A DNA stretch of 44,254 bases. Origin: DASSNR01 sp036278935 (lineage in GTDB: Bacteria; Gemmatimonadota; Gemmatimonadetes; Gemmatimonadales; Gemmatimonadaceae). The notes under the pieces are model-generated. The model had not been told where the DNA came from. It worked only from the letters and a program-made list of their open reading frames with translations, and searched no databases. The position numbers were made by a program, and so were the translations under genes. Positions within the stretch are counted from its first letter, which is position 1; every line of letters starts with the position of its first letter. This document shows, in pieces, positions 27,249 to 34,720 of this stretch. The stretch is from the NCBI GenBank assembly GCA_036278935.1, contig DASUKA010000077.1:1-44254 (forward strand), read 5' to 3'.

Positions 27249-29966
27249 CTACTCGTGTCGCAGCGCCTCCACCGGATCGATCCGCATGGCGCGCCGCGCG
27301 GGGAGATAGCTCGCCAGCGCCACGAGCAGGAGCAGGAAGAGCGAGACGGCGGCGAGTGTCGCCGGGTCGGTGGGGCTCACGCCGAAGAGCAGCGAGCGCA
27401 GGAAGCGCGTCGAGAGCACGGCGCCGATCAGCCCGAGTACCACACCAACCGCGGCGAGCCGCACCGACTGCCACACCACGAGTCTGCCCACCTGCGCGGT
27501 GCGCGCGCCGAGCGCCATGCGGATACCGATCTCGTTGCGCCGGCGCGCGACCAGGTAGGAGATCACGCCGTAGATGCCGATGGCACTCAGGAGGAGTGCG
27601 ATGCCGGAGGCGAGCGCCAGCAGAAAGAGCGTGAACGTCGTGCGGCTCATGGAGCGTGCGACGGCCGCGCGCATGGTGAGCGGATTCGCGAGCACGACCT
27701 GCGGGTCCATTGCTGAGAGCGTACGGCGGATGGCGGGGAGCAACTGCGCCGGCGCATCCGGCGTACCGCGCACGGCGAACGTCAGCGCGTGCGCCGGGCC
27801 GCCCATCGATGGCGACACCGGGAGGATGGGGAGATAGAGCGCCGGGGCCGTCGGTTCGTTCAGCCCCTCGGCATGCACATCGCCCACGACGCCGATCACG
27901 CGGTAGGGCGGAATGCCATAGCTCTGCATCATCTTCCCGACCGCATTCTGTCCGGGCCAGTATCGCCTCGCGAACGATTCGCTGACCACGGCTACGGTGG
28001 CGCTCGACTGGAGGTCATCCCAGGTAGGCGTCTTGCCTCGAACGGGAATCCCCATGGTCCGGAAGAAGCCCGGCGTCACCCCAGCCACTTTCGCGCACGG
28101 CTGCGCGTCGGGAGCGCTGCGCGGCCGATCCAGCAATCGGACGACCGATGAGCAGCTCGAGCCGCCCCGCACGAGCGGCATGTTCGTCGTCGCCCCCACA
28201 TGCTGCACGCCGGGGAGCGCCGCCACCCGGCTCGAGAACTGTCGATAGAACGCCGCGGTTGCCGCTCCGGATTTGTAGTTTGCCTCGGGCAGGATGATGT
28301 CGAATGTCAACACGCCACGCGGCTCGAAGCCGGGCTGCACCTGGCTCAGCCGCCTGAAGCTGCGCGCGAGAAGCGCGGCACCCGCGAGCAGCACGAGCGA
28401 GAACGCGACCTGCGTGATCACCAGCGCGCCGCGCGTGGCATGCTGCCGCCGCGAGGCGGTCGACCGGCGGCCAGCTTCGGCGAGCAACGCCGCATGCGGA
28501 TCCCGCCGGACGAGCGGCACGAGCCCGAACGCGAGCCCCGCCACGAGCGATACGAGCATCGTGAACACAACCGCCGCCCACCCCAGATGGACGGAGCCCA
28601 GACGCGGGATGCCGCCTGGCGCGAGCGCGATGAACGCGCGGACAGCGGCACCCGCAAGGGCGAGCGCGCACACGCCGGAGACGAGCGTGATCAATATCGT
28701 TTCCGCGAAGAAGTAGCGAGCGAGGTGCGACCTGCTCGCGCCCAGCGCGGCGCGGACCGCCATCTCGCGGCGGCGCGTCTCGAGCCGCGCGAGCATGAGG
28801 TTCGTGACGTTCACGCAGGCGATCACCAGCACGATGAGCACCGCGCCGAACAGCATCCAGAGAATCGGCCCGATGTGGCCGAGTACGGCGGCGTGCAGCG
28901 TGCGCACGCGCGTGGTGAGGCCGTCGTGGGCGACGATGTACGCGGCGTAGTTCCTGTCGATCTCCGGCAGCCGCGCCGTCAACCGCGTCAACTCGGCTTG
29001 CGATGCGGAGAGCGACGCCCCCGGGCGCAGCCGGCCAATGGCGATGTAGCCGAAATGCGGGCCCGGAGGCTCGGCGGGATCCAGGTGGAGCGGCGTCCAG
29101 AGGGCGACGCCGGATGCAGCACCAGATACCTCTTCGGGAAGAGGTACTCCATCAGCGAATACGCCGGCAATCGTCACCGGCGTGCCGTTCGCCAGCATGG
29201 TCTGCCCCACCACGGCGGAGTCTCCGCCGAAGTATCGCGCCCAGAAGTCGTGCGTGAGCCAGACATCAGAGGATGCGCGGGCGCGACTGTCAGCCACCGT
29301 CATCGGCCGGCCGAGCAGCACGCGGCCTCCGAGTAGCGACAACAGGTTCGCGCTCGTAGCCGCCGTGATCACCAGCTCCGCTCCCCCGTTGCCTCCCCTG
29401 CGCGAGCGTATCGTCGCGCCATCCAGCTCGTAGAGCGCCAGTGCATCCAGCGTGTGGGCATTCTGCCGAAAGTAGAACAGCTCCGCCTTCCGGAGGTTCA
29501 CGTAGCTGTCCGGCCCCACTTTCGGCTCCGGCGAATCCAGCTTCACCAGCCGGCCGGCGTCCGGATACGGCAGCGCGCGCAGCACCACCGCGTGCAGCAC
29601 GGTGAACGCGGCCACCGTGGCGCCGAGTCCTACGGCGAGCGTGAGGATGGCGGGAATGGTGAAGCCCGGCTGCCGCAGCAGCCGGCGCACCGTGAAGCGC
29701 ACCTCCTGCCCGAGCGTGGCCCACCATTGCGTGCGCGAGCGGTGCTGGAGCATGCGACGGTCGATGGCGCGTAGCCCTTCGCGCGTGGCCGACACGTCGC
29801 CGAACTCCTCCAGCGCCTGCGCGCGTGCCACGTCGGGCGACATGCCGCGCACAACCAGCTCCTCGATGCGCGTCTCGAAGTGGAAGCGCAGCTCATCATC
29901 CACGTCGGCGTCGACATCGGGACGCCAGAAGCGCAGATACCGGCGCCAGGCTGGAACATGCGGCAT
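27249..29966 (-). CDS. Orphan FtsX/MacB-type ABC permease (ADOP family)
   Basis: A 905-residue permease of the acidobacterial duplicated orphan permease type. The first 75 residues are the soluble prefix domain (FWRPDVDADVDDELRFHFET, AQALEEFGDVSATREGLRAI). Then comes a first membrane helix (FTIPAILTLAVGLGATVAAF) with a MacB-like periplasmic domain, a three-helix FtsX unit (about 390-490), a repeat of both, and a final FtsX unit (YGVISYLVARRRNEIGIRMA). No ATPase gene is adjacent, hence orphan. The ATG at 29966 has GGGAG six bases upstream and is preferred to 30005. It lies 57 bases after padR and is probably controlled by it. Transported substrate is unknown. Confidence 0.9.
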   Translation of the reverse strand: MPHVPAWRRYLRFWRPDVDADVDDELRFHFETRIEELVVRGMSPDVARAQALEEFGDVSATREGLRAIDRRMLQHRSRTQWWATLGQEVRFTVRRLLRQPGFTIPAILTLAVGLGATVAAFTVLHAVVLRALPYPDAGRLVKLDSPEPKVGPDSYVNLRKAELFYFRQNAHTLDALALYELDGATIRSRRGGNGGAELVITAATSANLLSLLGGRVLLGRPMTVADSRARASSDVWLTHDFWARYFGGDSAVVGQTMLANGTPVTIAGVFADGVPLPEEVSGAASGVALWTPLHLDPAEPPGPHFGYIAIGRLRPGASLSASQAELTRLTARLPEIDRNYAAYIVAHDGLTTRVRTLHAAVLGHIGPILWMLFGAVLIVLVIACVNVTNLMLARLETRRREMAVRAALGASRSHLARYFFAETILITLVSGVCALALAGAAVRAFIALAPGGIPRLGSVHLGWAAVVFTMLVSLVAGLAFGLVPLVRRDPHAALLAEAGRRSTASRRQHATRGALVITQVAFSLVLLAGAALLARSFRRLSQVQPGFEPRGVLTFDIILPEANYKSGAATAAFYRQFSSRVAALPGVQHVGATTNMPLVRGGSSCSSVVRLLDRPRSAPDAQPCAKVAGVTPGFFRTMGIPVRGKTPTWDDLQSSATVAVVSESFARRYWPGQNAVGKMMQSYGIPPYRVIGVVGDVHAEGLNEPTAPALYLPILPVSPSMGGPAHALTFAVRGTPDAPAQLLPAIRRTLSAMDPQVVLANPLTMRAAVARSMSRTTFTLFLLALASGIALLLSAIGIYGVISYLVARRRNEIGIRMALGARTAQVGRLVVWQSVRLAAVGVVLGLIGAVLSTRFLRSLLFGVSPTDPATLAAVSLFLLLLVALASYLPARRAMRIDPVEALRHE

Positions 29967-30023
29967 GCTCGTCTCCCTCATGCGATGTCCGGTTCGGCGA
30001 ACCACGGGCTTCGTGCGAAACCC

Positions 30024-30371
30024 TTACCCCACCGTCTGCGGCGTAGCACGCATCACCTTGGCCACGGCGGCAACGTACTGTGTCCACGTCTCGCCCTCAG
30101 CCTTGAGCGCCCGGCGGCCCGCGGGCGTGAGCCGGTAGAACTTCGCGCGCTTCCCCTTGTCCGAGATCCCCCACTCCGACTCCACCCATCCGTGCTCTTC
30201 CATGCGGTGGAGCGACGTGTAGAGGGCGCCATCGAGAATGCGGAACGTGCCGTCCGAGCCGTTGTGAATGAAGCGCGCGACGGCGTAGCCGTGCATGCGG
30301 CCCCAGGAGAGGGCACGGAGCACCAGGACATCGAGCGTGCCCTGGAGGAGGTCGAGCTCGCGTGGTGGCAT
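30024..30371 (-). CDS. PadR-family regulator
   Basis: A 115-residue winged-helix repressor: LLQGTLDVLVLRALSWGRMH (helices 1-2), HGYAVARFIHNGSDGTFRIL, GALYTSLHRMEEHGWVESEW (recognition helix and wing), and RAKFYRLTPAGRRALKAEG, then a short C-terminal helix, as in subfamily s-Poly-PadR. PadR genes of this size next to orphan permeases are common in Acidobacteriota and Gemmatimonadota. The transcript appears leaderless, since a well-spaced promoter ends six bases before the ATG, and the promoter spacer and its flanks carry a palindrome that fits autoregulation by this protein. Confidence 0.93.
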   Translation of the reverse strand: MPPRELDLLQGTLDVLVLRALSWGRMHGYAVARFIHNGSDGTFRILDGALYTSLHRMEEHGWVESEWGISDKGKRAKFYRLTPAGRRALKAEGETWTQYVAAVAKVMRATPQTVG

Positions 30372-30377
30372 GGGGCG

Positions 30378-30416
30378 AATATACCCTCAACAGTTGGTTC
30401 AATCAAGTGTTGAGGG
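30378..30416 (-). promoter_or_regulatory. padR promoter overlapped by a palindromic operator
   Basis: On the minus strand, TTGATT (30401-30406) and TATATT (30378-30383) are separated by exactly 17 bases and the padR ATG starts six bases after the -10, so transcription would begin at or next to the start codon. A perfect 9-bp inverted repeat, CCCTCAACA (30384-30392) and TGTTGAGGG (30408-30416), lies over the spacer and just upstream of the -35. It is the obvious binding site for a PadR dimer and would block polymerase when occupied. Confidence 0.72.
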
Positions 30417-30534
30417 CATGGCCAACAGCGATCCCGCACTTCACGCAGTAGCACGGCTCTCCCTGGCCGCGGCACCGGCCTCGGCATGGGCGGCCGCGAC
30501 CGCCCAATGCCGGAGCCAGAACCGGAGAGCGGTG

Positions 30535-31209
30535 CTACCGGGCGCGAGCCAGTGCGCGCGCCTGCCGGCTCTGCAGCAACGCGGCCACGTGCAACATGAC
30601 GAACACCGGCACGAGAAAGGTGGGAATGAGCACGAGCGGCAGGTGCGCCATCGGAGTCATGGTTGCCACCACGCCGGATGCCGCGGATGCGGTGAGCGCG
30701 GCGCCGAGCGCGCCGGAGCCGAGCGCGACGACGAGATCCAGAATACCGAACACGTTCCAGGCGACAAACGTTTTGCTCGCAACCACGCCGGGGTTACGGA
30801 TGAGGGCGAGCATCAGGAGCGGTGCCGTGAGGCCGATGAACATATCGCCGACCCCGGCCGGCCAGGCGAAGGCGCCCGGCAGCACGTGCTGAGCGTAGAG
30901 CGCCAGGAAGCCGAACCCGGCGAATCGCCACGCCTGCACGCCGACCACCAGCCGGAGGTCCGCGCGGAGGAGGAATTCACGAAATCCGCGGGAGAGCCAC
31001 ACCGCGGCGAGGAAGATGATGACGGGGCCGGCGGCCGCGACCACCAGCCGGATGGGCGGTGCCCCCTCGGGGCCCACGAAGGCCTGCTGGGCGCCGAGGA
31101 GGGAGACGAGCGCGAGCCAGACGGCGAGGACGATGGCGATGATCCCTCGCCCGCCTGCTCTCACGGGCGCCTGGGAGGGGTGAGGCTGTGCGAGTGCGGC
31201 GTACGACAT
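30535..31209 (-). CDS. Hypothetical membrane protein, about six helices
   Basis: A 224-residue integral membrane protein. Hydrophobic segments lie at about 23-40 (IIAIVLAVWLALVSLLGA), 54-72 (LVVAAAGPVIIFLAAVWLS), 95-110, 118-137 (GVGDMFIGLTAPLLMLALI), 150-168 and 190-212 (LPLVLIPTFLVPVFVMLHVA). The loop motif AWPAGVGDMFIG is likely characteristic of its family. It has AGGAG six bases before the ATG. It is divergent from the HxlR regulator, with two operator-like sites between them, so it is probably the regulated target. Function is not recognised. Confidence 0.8.
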   Translation of the reverse strand: MSYAALAQPHPSQAPVRAGGRGIIAIVLAVWLALVSLLGAQQAFVGPEGAPPIRLVVAAAGPVIIFLAAVWLSRGFREFLLRADLRLVVGVQAWRFAGFGFLALYAQHVLPGAFAWPAGVGDMFIGLTAPLLMLALIRNPGVVASKTFVAWNVFGILDLVVALGSGALGAALTASAASGVVATMTPMAHLPLVLIPTFLVPVFVMLHVAALLQSRQARALARAR

Positions 31210-31228
31210 GACGAGCTCCTGCGTTAGT

Positions 31229-31285
31229 GACTTGCACTATGCAAGTCGCTGGGTACGATAGCATATTTACTTGTCAGATGCAAGT
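31229..31285. promoter_or_regulatory. Two ACTTG-N7-CAAGT operators between membrane gene and hxlR
   Basis: The 100-base divergent region has two copies of the same dyad: ACTTG/CAAGT at 31230-31246 (extended to a perfect 7-bp repeat GACTTGC/GCAAGTC, 31229-31247) and ACTTG/CAAGT at 31269-31285. Centres are 39 bases apart. Both fall among plausible divergent promoters (for example TTGCAT and TATCGT on the minus strand, 17-base spacer). HxlR regulators bind such dyads as dimers, so this is probably the site for the adjacent regulator. Confidence 0.75.
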
Positions 31286-31310
31286 CACTACCCTTTCGCC
31301 TTCGCCGCCG

Positions 31311-31781
31311 ATGCGCGCCTCCAGGACAGACCTCCCCGCTTTTCCACGCTCCCCCTGCCCCATCGCCAACCTGCTCGACCTCGTCGGCGACAAATGGTCG
31401 CTGCTCGTCATTCGCGACATGCGACGCGGCAAGAGTACCTACGGAGCGCTGCTCGACTCCCCCGAGCACATTCCCACCAACATCCTCGCCGACCGCCTGA
31501 AGCGCCTCACGGCGGCGGGCGTCATCGTGCGCTTCCCGTATCAGGAGCACCCCACGCGTTATCGCTACGTGCTCACCGACAAGGGCGTGGCGCTGGGCGA
31601 TGTGTTGCGCGCACTGACGCGATGGGGCAAGGACAATATCCCCGGCACACGCACCATCGATGAGATAGACTCGGACGCCGCCCGGAGCGGCGGCGATAAC
31701 CAGCCGCAACCCCGGATCGGCAGGAGGGCACCCAAGCGCGCAGGCAGCACCAGCTCGAGGAACCGTCGCCCGAGCACATAG
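31311..31781 (+). CDS. HxlR-family transcriptional regulator
   Basis: A winged-helix regulator of 156 residues from the ATG at 31311. The HxlR core is CPIANLLDLVGDKWSLLVIR (with the family cysteine before the helix), DMRRGKSTYGALLDSPEHIP, TNILADRLKRLTAAGVIVR, YRYVLTDKGVALGDVLRALTRW. Alternative in-frame starts are the ATG at 31278, which would put the start codon inside the second operator, and 31227. The last 30 residues (from about GGDNQPQPRIG) are low-complexity and overlap a repeated sequence, so the tail is probably not part of the fold. It likely controls the divergent membrane gene and itself. Confidence 0.88.
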   Translation: MRASRTDLPAFPRSPCPIANLLDLVGDKWSLLVIRDMRRGKSTYGALLDSPEHIPTNILADRLKRLTAAGVIVRFPYQEHPTRYRYVLTDKGVALGDVLRALTRWGKDNIPGTRTIDEIDSDAARSGGDNQPQPRIGRRAPKRAGSTSSRNRRPST

Positions 31782-31843
31782 CTGGCACCGCCGCCGCGCG
31801 AGGCGCGCGAACAGGCATCACCGGCTCGAGGAAAGGACGGCCG
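31740..31843. repeat. Direct repeat of 33 bases, 71 bases apart
   Basis: Bases 31740-31772 and 31811-31843 match over 33 positions with about eight differences; the invariant core is GCTCGAGGAA preceded by CAGGCA-x-CACC. The first copy encodes the non-conserved tail of the HxlR protein and the second lies in the gap before the amidohydrolase terminator. Looks like a local duplication that extended the regulator's C-terminus. Confidence 0.6.
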
Positions 31844-31859
31844 CGCACGGAGCGCGGCC
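31839..31859. terminator. Hairpin between convergent hxlR and amidohydrolase genes
   Basis: GGCCGCGC (31839-31846) and GCGCGGCC (31852-31859) form a perfect 8-bp stem with a five-base loop, directly after the amidohydrolase stop at 31861. It could end the sigma/SusCD operon and, from the other side, the hxlR transcript. Confidence 0.55.
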
Positions 31860-31860
31860 C

Positions 31861-33330
31861 CTACCAGTAGACTGCGTCCTTGGGCCCGGTCGGCCCCAGG
31901 CGCCCCACCACGGACTTGAGGAGCTTGGCGGAGTTGTACACCGTCCCGCCCTTGATCACCAGCTGCACCTTGCGGGTGTTCCGGATGTCCTTCAGGGGAT
32001 TGCCGCGAATGACGAACATGTCCGCGAGCTTGCCGGTCTCGATGGTGCCGAGACGGTCACCCATGCCGATGGCGCGTGCGCCGTGGATCGTGGCGATCTT
32101 GAGGACCTCCGCGGGTGGGATCCCCGCCCGTGCGAGCGCAAAGATCTCGCGGTGCGCCGAGAAGCCCGGCAGGTATTCCCCGGTGCTGGGGTGGTCCGTG
32201 CCGAGCGTGATGAGATCGCCACCGCCCGCATCATAGAAGGCTTTGACGGCCTTCGGCTTCACGTGATAGATCCGATCGAACCGCTGGTTGACACGCGGTG
32301 GCGGTCGCTTCTTCAACTGCGCTTGCACGTACGGGGTGAAGAATTTCGTTTCGTCCACCCAGTGAACGAACGCTTCGTCCCCTGTGTGGTTGGCCGCGTA
32401 GCCGTACGCCGTGAGGGTGGGATCGAAGTAGATGTGGTGCTTGAGGTAGACCTGCATGATGGCGTGGAAGGCCGGTGAGTTCACATCCAGGTTCACCAGC
32501 GACGCATAGGCCGATCGGGTCGGCGGCATCGTGCCGCCGCCCATGAAATGCTCGATCCGATCGATGCCCATCTCGATGGCGGTCTCCGGGTTCACGCTCC
32601 CCCGGTACCCGGAGCCCAGATGCCCCGTGACCGTGAGCCCGTACCGATGCGCCCGCTCGATGAGCGCCTTGAGCTGCACGGGGCCGATCTCCTTGGCCTT
32701 GAACCCCTTCACCCCCCGCGAGACCCAGTAGTCCACCTCCTTGTAGATCGAATCCGGCGGAAGCTTCGACGGATCCCATCCCTTGCGGACACGGCCAAAG
32801 TACGGCCCCGAGTTGTAGATGCGCGGCCCCGGCTCCTCTCCCCGATCGATCCGCTCCCGCAGCAGCTGCATGGAATCGGGGTTGTACTCGCCGGCGGGAA
32901 AGGTGGACGTGACGCCGTTCGCCAGGTAGACCACTGGCTGCACGATGGTCTCGTCCCGCCGCTGGCGATGGAACAGATTCACGTTGTAGTGCGCGTGCAT
33001 GTCAAAGATGCCCGGCAGGATGTACTCGTCGTCGTCGAGCGTGACCACCTGCGCACCCGGAAAGGCGCGACCGGCCAGATTGGCATCCACCTCGTGGAGC
33101 TTCCCATTCACGATGATGATGCCCGTGTTCCGGCGGACATTGTTGCTGACGGCGTCGAAGAGCCATCCACCTTTCACCACCACCGTGTCCGGGCTTCTCC
33201 CCTGCGCATCGCCCCGCACGGTCGCGGCCAGCAGCAGGGCGCCGCAGGCCAGGGCCGCGACGACCAGTCTGCTCACACGCGGGCGCGATCCGGATGCCGC
33301 GCGGGCATCCGGGCACCGACGAACCTTCAT
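31861..33330 (-). CDS. Secreted metal-dependent amidohydrolase
   Basis: A 489-residue amidohydrolase-superfamily enzyme with a signal peptide (hydrophobic about 21-38, ending near DAQG). The small beta-sandwich part GGWLFDAVSNNVRRNTGII leads to the metal motif DMHAHYN (H112, H114). Later landmarks are VKGFKAKEI (candidate bridging lysine), TVTGHLGSGY, DRIEHFMGGG, TLGTDHPSTG (catalytic Asp) and ALARAGIPPAEVLKIATIHG. The nearest named group is the imidazolonepropionase/prolidase-like enzymes, but the substrate is not readable. It has AGGAG six bases before its ATG, and is the last gene of the sigma/FecR/SusCD cluster. It may hydrolyse in the periplasm the molecule brought in by SusCD. Confidence 0.88.
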   Translation of the reverse strand: MKVRRCPDARAASGSRPRVSRLVVAALACGALLLAATVRGDAQGRSPDTVVVKGGWLFDAVSNNVRRNTGIIIVNGKLHEVDANLAGRAFPGAQVVTLDDDEYILPGIFDMHAHYNVNLFHRQRRDETIVQPVVYLANGVTSTFPAGEYNPDSMQLLRERIDRGEEPGPRIYNSGPYFGRVRKGWDPSKLPPDSIYKEVDYWVSRGVKGFKAKEIGPVQLKALIERAHRYGLTVTGHLGSGYRGSVNPETAIEMGIDRIEHFMGGGTMPPTRSAYASLVNLDVNSPAFHAIMQVYLKHHIYFDPTLTAYGYAANHTGDEAFVHWVDETKFFTPYVQAQLKKRPPPRVNQRFDRIYHVKPKAVKAFYDAGGGDLITLGTDHPSTGEYLPGFSAHREIFALARAGIPPAEVLKIATIHGARAIGMGDRLGTIETGKLADMFVIRGNPLKDIRNTRKVQLVIKGGTVYNSAKLLKSVVGRLGPTGPKDAVYW

Positions 33331-33372
33331 GGTCTCTCCTCGCTCGGTAAGGCTCGCGTTGCCACGTGGCGA

Positions 33373-34647
33373 CTACTGCGCGTTCGGGTTGTTGAACGTC
33401 TCCGCCTGGGGCAACGGGATGCAGGTGGTCGGGCCGTAGCTCTGGCCCTTGTGGTTGACGCCCTGGGGGAACGGCAGCTTGTGACGCAGCATGTCGTTCA
33501 GCCGCTCGGCCTGGCTGAACAGCTCCCGTCGCCGCTCCTCGAGGACCATCGCCGTGTTGTCGGTATACTCGCTGGAACCGAGCGGGGCAATCCCATCCGC
33601 AGCCCGGACCCGGTTCACGGCGTCCAGCGCGTCCTGTCCACCCACTGCCTCGGCCAGGATCAGCTGTGCTTCTTTCCACGAGGCAATGGGAATGGGCGAC
33701 GTGGCAAGCAGATACTTCTGCTGCGTCCACTGGGGCGTGACGTTGTCCTGGCCCATCTCGCCCGTATTCACCACCGGGACACGGGGATCTGGGACTCCCC
33801 CAACGGTCAGATTCCGATACGTGGGACCGACCGACAGGAAGCTGTTGCGAATGGTCATGTTGTAGATCCGATTCTCGCGAACCGGTCTCGCCTCCGAATA
33901 CTCGGCGTAGCGCACGTACCCTTGCGGCACCAGCTTGGCATCAGCCGCCGCGCCGGCCAGGTCTCCAAGATCCAGACGCACGCGTGCTCGCCCGACGAGC
34001 GACATACTCTCGAGGTCCGTGTCGCCCGCCGCCTGCGCCAGATCAAGCGCCTTCGTGAACTTGTCTTCCGCGATGGTCAGCACGTCGCTCGGCTGCATGA
34101 GCTTGCCTCCGTCGAGTGCCATCTCGCAGAAATCCTCGCCGAGGAACACGTACGTGTAGGCATCGTACGCGGCCAACTCGGCCATGTCCTCGGCCTTGTC
34201 CGGGACATCGGCGTCCGAGAACGTCTGCAGGCGGGCCATGCCGTCCTCGGCGACGTATCGGGCCTCCTGCATCGGCGTGTAGTAGCCAAGATTGGTCGCC
34301 GTCCGCGATCCAGTACAATTGCCGTCCGCCGTATTGATCTCGGTGCCGCGCCAGCCCCAGATATTGGAGTTGATATAGTCGTTGGAGATGATGTACTCCT
34401 CGGACAACGCACCCGTCGTCAACACCGCCGCGACGAAGGAGCATTCGAACTGCCCCAGCGCGCTCGACACCAGGATCGGCGCCATCGCGGGATCGTTCAG
34501 CGCGTCGGCTTGAACGCGGCCGGGCGTGTCGACATCGAGCAGGCTGTTGCATGCCGCCATCACGATTATCGCGCCCACGGTCATGAGAGCAACCAGCACG
34601 TGCCCACGTCCTCCATGCCGCGCCGCGCCGCTTCTGTTATCTCGCAT
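33373..34647 (-). CDS. SusD/RagB-like outer-membrane lipoprotein
   Basis: A 424-residue lipoprotein. The lipobox is VMAAC with Cys33, followed by NSLLDVDTPGRVQADALNDP, the standard start of the SusD family. TPR-like helices follow (DVLTIAEDKFTKALDLAQAA, SMSLVGRARVRLDLGDLAGA), and the C-terminal RagB-like part ends in VLEERRRELFSQAERLNDML, typical of the family. It sits on the cell surface as the lid of the SusC channel. The ATG at 34647 has GGGAGG nine bases upstream. Compared with Bacteroidetes SusD it is short (usually about 500-600). Partner and operon neighbours are SusC upstream and the amidohydrolase downstream (42-base gap). Confidence 0.92.
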   Translation of the reverse strand: MRDNRSGAARHGGRGHVLVALMTVGAIIVMAACNSLLDVDTPGRVQADALNDPAMAPILVSSALGQFECSFVAAVLTTGALSEEYIISNDYINSNIWGWRGTEINTADGNCTGSRTATNLGYYTPMQEARYVAEDGMARLQTFSDADVPDKAEDMAELAAYDAYTYVFLGEDFCEMALDGGKLMQPSDVLTIAEDKFTKALDLAQAAGDTDLESMSLVGRARVRLDLGDLAGAAADAKLVPQGYVRYAEYSEARPVRENRIYNMTIRNSFLSVGPTYRNLTVGGVPDPRVPVVNTGEMGQDNVTPQWTQQKYLLATSPIPIASWKEAQLILAEAVGGQDALDAVNRVRAADGIAPLGSSEYTDNTAMVLEERRRELFSQAERLNDMLRHKLPFPQGVNHKGQSYGPTTCIPLPQAETFNNPNAQ

Positions 34648-34720
34648 TCGGGTATTCCTCCCTCTCGAAGAAGACCATCCTCGTTTCAACGTCCGGCGAT
34701 CGCGCTGACAGTTCGCGCAG

